Positions 36,625 through 44,368 of a stretch of DNA of 64,000 nucleotides are shown here, piece by piece (position 1 is the stretch's first letter; every line of letters starts with the position of its first letter). The DNA comes from Rothia endophytica (lineage in GTDB: Bacteria; Actinomycetota; Actinomycetes; Actinomycetales; Micrococcaceae), in contig NZ_CAKMSJ010000008.1 in NCBI RefSeq assembly GCF_928381505.1, positions 59,084 through 123,083 on the forward strand. Reading direction: 5' to 3'. The position numbers and the translations under genes were made by a program. Under the pieces are notes generated by a model, which searched no databases, was not told the DNA's origin, and saw nothing but the letters and a program-made list of their open reading frames with translations.

Positions 36625-37131
36625 TTAGTAGTTGTTCTTGATGAACTCTTCAGCGCTTGACCCAAGGGCCGAGAATACGCGGCCAATCTGAGGCTCAGCA
36701 GCGGCTGCAATTTTCTTGCCCACCAGAGGGATGGAGCACTTCACTTCGCCGTTTACCGTGGCAGTAGTGCGCTCACCATCTGAAATCAGTTTCTGCTGAG
36801 CGGTACCGGTAACGGGCACACCCTTAACCGAAACCTCAGAGTCGACCGTGCGTGAGCCATCTGCTGCCGGTGCCGATACACGGTCAACCTGAGTCATCGT
36901 GATACCGCTGCTGACACCGGGAATCTTTTTTGCCATGTCAGGAATACGATCAGCGGGAATGCCGCGGACAGTTGTTGCGGTAAAAGCGCCGGTATGGTCG
37001 CCTTCAACAGAGAACAATTCGAGAGTGACCCTTACTTTTTCGCTGGAAAAACGTGCGAAATTTTCGTCAGCGAAAGCGCGTGCTACTTGGTCAATCGGTG
37101 CGTTGATAATGGTGGTGCTCTGAACAGCCAT
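36625..37131 (-). CDS. DUF2505 family protein
   Basis: A 168-residue protein of the actinobacterial DUF2505 group, recognised from its opening AVQSTTIINAPIDQVARAF and the SRPBCC-like alternation of strands (VRVTLELFSVEGDHTGAF, VDSEVSVKGVPVTGTAQQ). It ends with GRVFSALGSSAEEFIKNNY. It probably has a helix-grip fold that binds a hydrophobic ligand, but its role is not known. It is a single gene with its own terminator; the capsule operon ends 160 bases upstream on the same strand. The family assignment is moderately sure. Confidence 0.7.
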   Translation of the reverse strand: MAVQSTTIINAPIDQVARAFADENFARFSSEKVRVTLELFSVEGDHTGAFTATTVRGIPADRIPDMAKKIPGVSSGITMTQVDRVSAPAADGSRTVDSEVSVKGVPVTGTAQQKLISDGERTTATVNGEVKCSIPLVGKKIAAAAEPQIGRVFSALGSSAEEFIKNNY

Positions 37132-37237
37132 GCGATGCCCCTTTCAAAGGCTTTACTGAAGTGTCTTGTTTATTCTACGTGCGTCAGCTCAGTAAACACC
37201 GAGCAAAGGCACGGTTTGCTTCTTTTAAAGTAGCGGA

Positions 37238-37263
37238 GGCGCCCCTCTCTCAGAAGGGGCGCC
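37238..37263 (-). terminator. hairpin after cluster 2 operon
   Basis: GGCGCCCC and GGGGCGCC pair around TCTCTCAGAA, 29 bases after the last gene on the minus strand. Only a weak T-run follows on that strand. Confidence 0.6.
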
Positions 37264-37291
37264 CCAAACTCAATCATTCACAGGAAAGGTC

Positions 37292-37858
37292 TTATTTATT
37301 CCTAAGCCCGCTCACAATTTGCCGAGCACGCCGGACAAAACTGGGGTGCTGCTGATCCAAGGTCGATAGCTGGTCGCTCAGCTTATCAGCAGCTTCATTA
37401 TTGCCCGGAACTCTCAAAGTGCCCCGAAGGGACTTTGGGTCAGCTAGACCGGCATCAAGCTTGCGCGCTAGATCTTCAGCGCTGGTGACAACAATAGTTT
37501 CTCCGTGCTCTTCCATCACCCGGGAAAACTCCACCTGGTGGTTATCTACTACCTCATCAAGTTCGGTACGGCGGGGAACAGCTAATGGAATAGCACCTAC
37601 CTCACGGGCGTCCAGGATAGAACCTGGGCCACCCTGAACTAGCACTACTTTTGCTTCACGGTAAAGTTCAAGAAGCTCAGCACGAGACATACGTTCAATA
37701 GCTTCAGCGTGCTGGGGTGCGGCTGTGAAACCGTGCTGCACCAAGCAGGTAACATCAGGGTGCTCAGCCAAATAGGTGTCTACCCAGCTCACTAAACGAT
37801 CGAAGTGGTGGTAATCGGTGCCCAATGACACCACGAGGTCATAACTCTTAACGGTCAC
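37292..37858 (-). CDS. Alg13-like glycosyltransferase subunit (PssE type)
   Basis: The donor-binding half of a two-part GT28 enzyme. The visible blocks are LVVSLGTDYHHFDRLVSWVD at the start, LVQHGFT, and VVLVQGGPGSILDAREVGAI with the GGxGS nucleotide-sugar loop. The partner is the Alg14-like protein encoded just upstream. The start is GTG 37858, where GGAG lies six bases upstream; a TTG at 37870 lacks this. The length is 188 residues. In known EPS systems (PssD/PssE, Cps14F/G) such a pair adds the second sugar of the lipid-linked repeat. It is the last gene of the operon. Confidence 0.85.
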   Translation of the reverse strand: MTVKSYDLVVSLGTDYHHFDRLVSWVDTYLAEHPDVTCLVQHGFTAAPQHAEAIERMSRAELLELYREAKVVLVQGGPGSILDAREVGAIPLAVPRRTELDEVVDNHQVEFSRVMEEHGETIVVTSAEDLARKLDAGLADPKSLRGTLRVPGNNEAADKLSDQLSTLDQQHPSFVRRARQIVSGLRNK

Positions 37859-37873
37859 GTTAAACTCCAATAC

Positions 37874-38323
37874 TTAGAGAATATGGCCGATATTAACGGC
37901 TTCAGGGAATGCCTTCTTCTGCTCATCCCACTGCACCACAAAGAGGTCACTCATGGGGTAACACATACGGCCAGTCATGGTCGGCATCGTGATGCGGTCA
38001 TACGCCTCGATAAAGACGGTTTTAATTCCCAGCATCTTGGCGATAATGAAGAAAGGAACAGCTACAGCGGCACCAGTGGAGATAACAGCATCGGGGCGTT
38101 CTTTGCGAAGAACCCGCCAAGCAACTCCAACATTGCGTACAGCATTAGGAATATTGCGGGTGGTAGGGAAGTGCACCCAGTAGGTGCGTTCACCTTCGAG
38201 TGCTGAGCGTACTTCGGGAAGATCGAAGGTAGCCCAAGCACGATCATGGTCTTTCCAAAATTTATCAAGAGCGATGAGCTGGGCAAGATGCCCGCCGGCG
38301 CTAGCGGTGAGGAGCACTTTCAT
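37874..38323 (-). CDS. Alg14-like membrane-anchoring glycosyltransferase subunit (PssD type)
   Basis: A 149-residue protein that recruits the Alg13-like subunit to the membrane and contributes the acceptor site. VLLTASAGGHLAQLIAL is the N-terminal GGH motif. DAVISTGAAVAVPFFIIAK and VFIEAYDRITMPTMTGRM are the conserved Alg14 blocks. Residues around 85-105 are hydrophobic and likely associate with the membrane. It ends about 15 bases before the PssE start, and they act together. Confidence 0.87.
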   Translation of the reverse strand: MKVLLTASAGGHLAQLIALDKFWKDHDRAWATFDLPEVRSALEGERTYWVHFPTTRNIPNAVRNVGVAWRVLRKERPDAVISTGAAVAVPFFIIAKMLGIKTVFIEAYDRITMPTMTGRMCYPMSDLFVVQWDEQKKAFPEAVNIGHIL

Positions 38324-38342
38324 GCGCGTTCTTTACTTACTT

Positions 38343-39539
38343 CTAGAGGTTGGTTGAGGAGGTGTAGTAAACAGGGATGACCTGAGTACCAGCTGAGGGA
38401 GTCAGCTCGTTAAAGAGACGGCTGACGCTGCTACGCTGACTCTTATCGGTAAAGGGCAGCAACAGGACACCTGTGCTATCTGCGGCTAACATGACCTGAG
38501 CAACTGAAGCTGTTGAATCCGCTTCAACCAGAACCGGTGAGTTTTGCTTAATGTGGGCGTCCATCGCGGAGGGCGCGATGGTATCGAAAGCTGCGGCGTC
38601 TACAAAAGAGGTATTGGCTGCCACCACGCCCTGCAAAGTGTGAGCCAGCGAGGTAGCAATACCGGGGGTGGGGGAGTAGACAGTGATGCCGGTCAGGCCT
38701 GCCTTGGCAAGATCACCTTCGGGAGCGCCGATACGACGCAGAAGCTGCTGAGCAGATTCACGTTCATCGCCATCAGCCATCAAGGAAACCTGCGAGCCTG
38801 AAATTTCAGAAAGACGCTGGGGGTAGCCGAGACCGCGAGCGGTACGGTCAGCTACATAAGCAAAGAAAATACCTAGCAGAAGACCGGTAGCAGCACCGAT
38901 GAAAATAGTCTGAGCCATGCTGAAGGAAGCAGAATCCTGGGGAGGCTGAGCCTCTGAAATGATGCTGCCACTGTCAGTGGAGGTGGTGACAACGCTCAGC
39001 ACTGCTTCGTCAACGACCTGCTTGGTCATATCATCCGCGACTGAGTCAACTTTCCCGCGCAACTCGTCAAGACCTGCCTGGAAGGTGCCCTTACGGTGAT
39101 CGAGGTAAGCCTTGGCGACAGTATTAGCTGCATTGGCTGCATCTTCGGGGGTTTCCGCGGTGACCACAATATCCAAGATGGTGCTGTTGGAATGACCTGC
39201 AACATCGAGGGTGTCCTTGAGGTCGGTGACATCCATACCGAGATCATCTGCTGCCGCCTGCAAGACGGTGCGCGATCCGGCGATAGCCTCTTCGGTGTCC
39301 ATATCAACAGCATTGAGTGCTGACCTCAGTGAGGTGCCGCTGCTGGGCTGAACCACGTTGATAACAGCCTTAGCCTCGTAGCGTTCGGGGAACATGCTAC
39401 CTGCTAGTGCCCCCAAAGCAGCAAAGATAAGTACAAACAGTAGGACGATGTTTTTTTGACGCATAACGCGGCGGACGGCGGTGCCCAAAGTGACGGGCGG
39501 TGTCTGCTGCTCGTTGCGTGAGCGGGTATTTCGCTCCAT
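38343..39539 (-). CDS. Wzz-type chain-length regulator with degenerate kinase domain
   Basis: A 398-residue membrane protein with membrane segments at about 31-48 and 209-230. The N-terminal Wzz region contains ERYEAKAVINVV. The cytoplasmic part (about 283-398) lines up with the BY-kinase at 27401 in layout: GITVYSPTPGIATSLAHTL against its P-loop region, SFVDAAAFD against the Walker A' aspartate stretch, and GVLLLPFTDKSQRSS against its later helix-strand region. The P-loop Lys and Ser/Thr are gone, so ATP hydrolysis is unlikely. The start is ATG 39539, fixed by GGAAGGA, which also avoids overlap with the flippase gene. The likely role is regulating chain length for cluster 2, without kinase activity. 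Confidence 0.83.
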   Translation of the reverse strand: MERNTRSRNEQQTPPVTLGTAVRRVMRQKNIVLLFVLIFAALGALAGSMFPERYEAKAVINVVQPSSGTSLRSALNAVDMDTEEAIAGSRTVLQAAADDLGMDVTDLKDTLDVAGHSNSTILDIVVTAETPEDAANAANTVAKAYLDHRKGTFQAGLDELRGKVDSVADDMTKQVVDEAVLSVVTTSTDSGSIISEAQPPQDSASFSMAQTIFIGAATGLLLGIFFAYVADRTARGLGYPQRLSEISGSQVSLMADGDERESAQQLLRRIGAPEGDLAKAGLTGITVYSPTPGIATSLAHTLQGVVAANTSFVDAAAFDTIAPSAMDAHIKQNSPVLVEADSTASVAQVMLAADSTGVLLLPFTDKSQRSSVSRLFNELTPSAGTQVIPVYYTSSTNL

Positions 39540-39567
39540 GGGTGTATGTTCCTTCCCCAGTTTTGGC

Positions 39568-41094
39568 CTAGCGGCCGAATTTGCGAGTGAGTGAGTTGAA
39601 AAGTTTTTCGAGGCCAACCGCTGTTCTGAAGCGGTAGAGCAGTAGAAGATAGGCTGGAATAATGATGGAGGCGTAAATCAGTAGAGCGATAAGGGTCTGA
39701 CCCCACAGCAGTACGCTGACCACTCCGCCTAATCCTGGTAGTAAGGCCGCAAGAGCAATAATGGGCAGTATCTCTGAGGTCTGAGGCCTGATACCAACTT
39801 TGGTGTAAACCTGGAATGTTGCCATTCCGCAGTCCACTAGCACAGCTGCTGCCCAGGCCGTTGCGGCGCCTTTTAGACCCCACATAGGAATGAGTATGAG
39901 GTTCAGAGCCACGGCAACGGCTAGAGCTGACAGCTTGTTATAGAGCTGCCACCTACTCTTACCGCTCATGAGGAGCACGCTTTGCACACCTCCAGCAGCC
40001 ATCTGTAGCAGCATAGCTGAGCAGATAATCCAGAAAAGGGGCGCACCGATGGTGAACTCTTCACCGAAGAAGCGGAGCAGAGTTTCCCCAAAGATAGCCA
40101 GGGTAATGAAAAAGGGCCAGCCAACAGCGATGAGAATACGGGTTGCAGAAACGAAGATCTGACGGGCACGAACCATGTCAGCTCGTGCGATGGCAGCAGA
40201 GATTTCAGGGCCGGTAACTACACGCGCAGTGTGCTCCACCATAGCCCCAACACGCACGCACCGGTTAACGGCACCGTAGATACCGCTAGCAACCGGGCCC
40301 AAAAAGACGCCGATCAGTAAAACATCAATCCATTCAAGGGTAGCTTCGACCATGGCTGAAACGCCTCGGGCAGAGCTGAAAGACCAGAAGCTTTTGGCCG
40401 ATTCAGGTGCAGCTACTGAAGCCTGATGGATCGAAACCACAGCTAGGTGGCGCGGGACGTAATGCGGCAGGTCAGGCTCAGATGGCATATATTTCTTGAC
40501 CCAGAGCACAGCCAACAAGAGCACGAGCAGGATAGGAAGTGACCAGGCGAGTGCCAGGTAAACTACCGCCCCTGAAAAGCTAACCGCAAGAAGTACTGCG
40601 AGAATGCGCAGGGTGGGTAAAACAGCGCTCTGCAAGAAAGTAAATTCAACGGTCTGACCTAAGCCACGGAGTGCTCCGAAGGCCAGCGTCATCCAGGCTG
40701 CAGTCAACAGAAAAGGGGCTGAAGCAAAGATTGCTAGTCGGACATCAGGGTCAAGCTGTGGCGTGATGGCAGGTAGCGCGTAGATGAGCGCAGCTGCAAC
40801 TACCGCTAAAGCGATAAATGTTGAAGGCCCAACAGCAAAACGGATGAGTCGTGGCAGTGCAGAATAGCGTCCAACGGCCCGTTGCGCGCTCATGGTGCGC
40901 ACCAGGCCGGTATCGGCACCAAAGACACACAAGGAAGTACCCATAGCGAAGAGCGCCATGACCTGAAAGAAAGCGCCAGCGCCTGAAACACCTGCACCGT
41001 TGGACACGATGAGGGTAGCTACAAATGCAGCAGCAGAACCGTATATGACGTAAAGGGTTGAAAAAGCCCCGCTCTTAGCTAAGGAACGAGCCAC
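39568..41094 (-). CDS. Wzx-type oligosaccharide flippase
   Basis: An integral membrane protein of about 508 residues with roughly 12-14 hydrophobic segments, of the polysaccharide-transporter branch of the MOP superfamily. An early segment contains GVSGAGAFFQVMALFAMGTS, followed by segments such as LLLAVLWVKKYMP. It would move undecaprenyl-linked repeat units across the membrane. The start is GTG 41094, overlapping the polymerase stop (TAGTG); a frame 16 codons longer runs inside that gene. It is the only Wzx-type protein in the window. Confidence 0.85.
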   Translation of the reverse strand: MARSLAKSGAFSTLYVIYGSAAAFVATLIVSNGAGVSGAGAFFQVMALFAMGTSLCVFGADTGLVRTMSAQRAVGRYSALPRLIRFAVGPSTFIALAVVAAALIYALPAITPQLDPDVRLAIFASAPFLLTAAWMTLAFGALRGLGQTVEFTFLQSAVLPTLRILAVLLAVSFSGAVVYLALAWSLPILLVLLLAVLWVKKYMPSEPDLPHYVPRHLAVVSIHQASVAAPESAKSFWSFSSARGVSAMVEATLEWIDVLLIGVFLGPVASGIYGAVNRCVRVGAMVEHTARVVTGPEISAAIARADMVRARQIFVSATRILIAVGWPFFITLAIFGETLLRFFGEEFTIGAPLFWIICSAMLLQMAAGGVQSVLLMSGKSRWQLYNKLSALAVAVALNLILIPMWGLKGAATAWAAAVLVDCGMATFQVYTKVGIRPQTSEILPIIALAALLPGLGGVVSVLLWGQTLIALLIYASIIIPAYLLLLYRFRTAVGLEKLFNSLTRKFGR

Positions 41095-42383
41095 TAGAGA
41101 CCCTCCCCGTACGTTCGAGATCGCATCATCAGCGCAGCACACAACATCAAAACAGAGAGCTGAATAACGTCAAAAGAGTAGAAAGTTACTACTGCTAAGG
41201 CCGACACAATCACAGAGTGAACCCATAGACCGGTGTGAGAAGCGATATGCCAGGTGTTAATTAATACGGAAATAAAGTAGGTCAAGAAAAGCCCTAGGCC
41301 TACAAAACCGAAGCAGAACATGAGAGCCCAAATCTGGCCCTGCGTTCCCATCGAGACACCCACACTGTCAGACATCTGCGACGTCCCGTAACCAACCAGT
41401 GGGGAACGCATGGTGTAAGCGAACGTAAGTTCATAGAGCGAAGCTCGACCACCGGTGGAGTTAGAGTACTCCTGACGGCCCAGAATCTCTTCAACTGCAC
41501 CTGAGACTGTCAGGTAGGTGACCGTTCCTACCAGTAGGAGTGCGCCGATACCTACCGCTCGCCAGTCACCCTTAAAGAGCAGCCTCATCAAAACGTAGGC
41601 GCAAGAAGCACCAAGCCCGATGAACATACCTCTGTTGGAGGTCGCTACAGCCGGTACTAAAGAAAGCACGACGGCGATACCCAAAAAAAGCTTGATCTTG
41701 TTTGACTTTACGCCTGCCATCACTCCAAAAACCACAGGGGTCAACAAGGCATACGCCAGACCCCAGGAGTTAGCGTAGGTGAAGGGAGCAGAGGGGCGGT
41801 TATAGGGGATTTCAACGCCCCACGGCATCTGTACTTCAGCCATTGCTGGAAAAACGTAGTTACGCACCAGCTCATTGCTCAGTAGGCCACCGGGCATGAT
41901 AAAACTCATGGGGGTGCGCAAACGGAAGTCAGGGAAAATGAGGGCTAAATGACCCAGGACCACCATAGTGAACCAAACGGTCAGTAAACCACCCAGTAGA
42001 TGATCGTTGGGGATGCGCTCGCGGGCATTGAAATAGTAGAGAGTGAAGATACCAGCGTTGAAGATATTCATGTAGCGCTGAAACCAGCCCAGGAATTCTG
42101 AAGCAGTATCAATCGAGACGAGGCAGACCACACCCCAGAACATGAGCGCAAACCAGAGCCACATGGTTGAGTGCACCAGCACATTGCGCCGCATGATCAT
42201 GCAAATAATCATGACCGTCGACAAGATGGTGGGAGCAAACTGCAGCAGCCCCATCGCCCAGATAACGGGTAAACCGTAAAAAAGAGTGAGAAGGGGCCAG
42301 GCAGGTAGCGGTGCATTCACTGAGGGATGCACCGCTGAGAGAAAACGGTTGTTTTTAGCCGTTGGCTTGAGAGAAACCGTCAT
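41094..42383 (-). CDS. Wzy-type polysaccharide polymerase
   Basis: A 429-residue membrane protein with about ten or more hydrophobic segments and a periplasmic-type loop. VPAVATSNRGMFIGLGAS carries the SR/NR position typical of Wzy/O-antigen ligase proteins. A loop after FVFPAMAEVQMPWGVEIP-like sequence precedes it. It lies between a GT2 gene and the flippase, as in classical Wzx/Wzy operons. It is distinct from the polymerase at 20827. The product linkage cannot be predicted. Confidence 0.82.
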   Translation of the reverse strand: MTVSLKPTAKNNRFLSAVHPSVNAPLPAWPLLTLFYGLPVIWAMGLLQFAPTILSTVMIICMIMRRNVLVHSTMWLWFALMFWGVVCLVSIDTASEFLGWFQRYMNIFNAGIFTLYYFNARERIPNDHLLGGLLTVWFTMVVLGHLALIFPDFRLRTPMSFIMPGGLLSNELVRNYVFPAMAEVQMPWGVEIPYNRPSAPFTYANSWGLAYALLTPVVFGVMAGVKSNKIKLFLGIAVVLSLVPAVATSNRGMFIGLGASCAYVLMRLLFKGDWRAVGIGALLLVGTVTYLTVSGAVEEILGRQEYSNSTGGRASLYELTFAYTMRSPLVGYGTSQMSDSVGVSMGTQGQIWALMFCFGFVGLGLFLTYFISVLINTWHIASHTGLWVHSVIVSALAVVTFYSFDVIQLSVLMLCAALMMRSRTYGEGL

Positions 42384-42388
42384 TCGGT

Positions 42389-43312
42389 TTAGAGCCCTCG
42401 GCCGGTTTTGTTGACCAGGTCAAGAAGCAGCTGGGGCTTGATGAGACCGGTTGCCACAATGAGTGCTGCCCAGGCACGAAGCTGAGTAGGGTCGCGGCGG
42501 ATGGCTGAGGTGGCGAACTGCTTCGCTAGCTGCTTGTTATCGAGGGCTGCGTGGGCGAAAGCAACCTGACCAGCAATACGAGCAAGACCTTTAGGCTGAC
42601 GCTCAAATTCGGGGTACTTCTGCAGAATGTAGGTGAGCCCATCAACCATTGACTGCCATCGACCGGCAAAGAATGAAGGGCGATCCCACAGAATGAGGGC
42701 TCCTGGCTGCTGGATGGAATGGATATCGCCTAGACGAGTTGCTCGCAGCAGCAGGTCGTAGTCTTCACCATAGGCTGTAGGTAAGTCCTCGTCTACTAGC
42801 CCGATAGATCCCTCCGGGAGCAGATCATCACGCTTGAAGAGGGTGGTGCAGGGGTTGATTTCAATGATGCGAGAAAGCAAGAAATCATCAAAAGTTGCTA
42901 CAGCGGGAGCAAGGCGCTCAATGTCCTTGCCTTCGGAACGAACGACAATACCTGAGGAAATTGCTACAGCTTCGGGGTTCTGCTTCCACAAATCAATTTG
43001 AGCCGAGATTCGGGTGGGGTACCAGTAGTCATCGTCGTCGCAGAAACCGACGTACTCACCGGTGGCTTCAACGACACCGGTGTTACGGCCACCAGCCAAC
43101 CCCTTTGAATGGGTGTTCACCAGGGACTTGAGGGACCTGTTATCAGGAACCGTCATGTCAGAAAGGTCATCAATCTCGACATAGTCAAAGACCACGATAA
43201 CTTCGATGGGCCCGGCGTAGTCCTGGTCAAACATAGACTGAACAGTCTGGCGGAGCAGCTGGGGGCGTGCACCAGCAGTAGCAATAAGTGCAGAAATTTT
43301 AGGGTATGACAT
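42389..43312 (-). CDS. GT2 glycosyltransferase
   Basis: A 307-residue GT-A protein. ISALIATAGARPQLLRQTVQ opens it, with IEVIVVFDYVEIDDL, LAGGRNTGVVEATGEYVGFC and the metal site DDDD in CDDDDYWYP. The block DEDLPTAYGEDYDLLLRATR carries the ED acceptor motif. It has the normal architecture for one capsule sugar transferase. It is five bases from the CDP-alcohol transferase gene upstream and five from the polymerase downstream, so it is within the operon. Confidence 0.86.
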   Translation of the reverse strand: MSYPKISALIATAGARPQLLRQTVQSMFDQDYAGPIEVIVVFDYVEIDDLSDMTVPDNRSLKSLVNTHSKGLAGGRNTGVVEATGEYVGFCDDDDYWYPTRISAQIDLWKQNPEAVAISSGIVVRSEGKDIERLAPAVATFDDFLLSRIIEINPCTTLFKRDDLLPEGSIGLVDEDLPTAYGEDYDLLLRATRLGDIHSIQQPGALILWDRPSFFAGRWQSMVDGLTYILQKYPEFERQPKGLARIAGQVAFAHAALDNKQLAKQFATSAIRRDPTQLRAWAALIVATGLIKPQLLLDLVNKTGRGL

Positions 43313-43317
43313 GGTGA

Positions 43318-44064
43318 TTATGCTCCTTTAGGAGTGCTGAGTGAAACGAACTTGCGGCGCATTGATAGCAGAACTGTTGCCGCGTTTGAAAGGAAGAGTA
43401 GGCCGTAGACCAGGATAAAACCCCAGCCAGTGCCCCAGAAGATGAAGCTCCAGCAGAAAGTACCTGAGTCCATGTGAAGGTTGACAAAGGAACGGAGATT
43501 ACCACCGGACGCTGGTGCAGCAGTGCCCCTGTTGTTGCGGAGCTGTTCAGCTAGAATCTGGCTCATGAAATGACCGGTAATGATGACACAGAAAGCTAGG
43601 GGGAGCCACCACAGACCCCAACCAGCGAGAGGCCAAGAATCCTGGTACTTGATGAAGCCAACCAAGATGGTGAGATGCATAGCAGGAGTGCGCATAGCGT
43701 CTACCACGTGATCTAGCCATTCGCCGGCGGGTGAAGATGCTCCAGTAACTCGTGCAACCTGGCCATCGGCTGAATCCAATGCGTAGCCTAGAGCAAAGAG
43801 AAGAGCCGCTACAGCACCGAGCCACAAAGAAGGTGGGAATAATATCAGCAGCAGCATGGCCGCCACCGAGGTCAGTGCGCTAATAGCCGTGACGCCGTTA
43901 GGGGTGATACCCCATTTTACGGCTGCTGCTGCAAATACGCGGGCTACTCGACGGTTGACCCAGCGGGTGTAGGCGGGGACTCCAATTCCCGGTTTCTGGG
44001 CTGAATTGAGATGTGAAAGAGTTTCCCTAAAACCATAGCAGGTGCCTGAGGCGCGTGAAGTCAT
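43318..44064 (-). CDS. CDP-alcohol phosphatidyltransferase family protein
   Basis: A membrane enzyme of 248 residues with about five or six hydrophobic segments. It carries the full catalytic pattern D-x2-DG-x2-AR-x8-G-x3-D-x3-D, in DSADGQVARVTGASSPAG followed by EWLDHVVD. The family moves a phospho-alcohol from a CDP-linked donor to a second alcohol, as in phosphatidylinositol or phosphatidylglycerol phosphate synthesis. Here it is the first gene of a capsule operon and no usual initiating sugar transferase is present. A role in decorating or anchoring the polymer is therefore inferred, possibly with the TagD-like enzyme at 36117. Confidence 0.85.
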   Translation of the reverse strand: MTSRASGTCYGFRETLSHLNSAQKPGIGVPAYTRWVNRRVARVFAAAAVKWGITPNGVTAISALTSVAAMLLLILFPPSLWLGAVAALLFALGYALDSADGQVARVTGASSPAGEWLDHVVDAMRTPAMHLTILVGFIKYQDSWPLAGWGLWWLPLAFCVIITGHFMSQILAEQLRNNRGTAAPASGGNLRSFVNLHMDSGTFCWSFIFWGTGWGFILVYGLLFLSNAATVLLSMRRKFVSLSTPKGA

Positions 44065-44368
44065 AGTGGTGCCCTTGAATTCCCTAAAAAGTGCGTGCGT
44101 GATGAGTGGAGTTTACGAATATCTCGTGAGCTGGATTACGCTATATCTGCTGGTCAGGCAGATAGTCGCGCGCAGTGAAACTCTTGAGAAGTCCTAAACC
44201 TACCCTTAATTTTAAATGAACATGAGAGGTGGGGACAGGTGATTTTCTTAGGACAAGAGCCGTTTTGATTTATACCCTTCCCCACACTTTGTGGGGTGTC
44301 ACGTGGACACCGTCCAGGAAAAACAGTGATCCGCCCTAAGGGACGGATCACTGCTTCAGGCTCAAGGA
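44065..44368. promoter_or_regulatory. promoter and hairpin region of cluster 2 operon
   Basis: A 304-base gap without a gene. It holds a 7-base-armed palindrome TATCTGC-TGGTCAG-GCAGATA (44144-44164), CCCCAC/GTGGGG (44280-44296) and GGTGTC-ACGTG-GACACC (44295-44311), and the terminator of the exoprotein gene at 44324-44353. The promoter of the minus-strand operon must lie within 44070-44220, but I see no strong -35/-10 pair. Confidence 0.5.
44324..44353 (-). terminator. intrinsic terminator of the exoprotein gene
   Basis: CAGTGATCCG and CGGATCACTG pair around a loop that folds again as CCC-TAA-GGG. On the minus strand TTTTT follows directly. It lies 15 bases after the stop. Confidence 0.88.
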
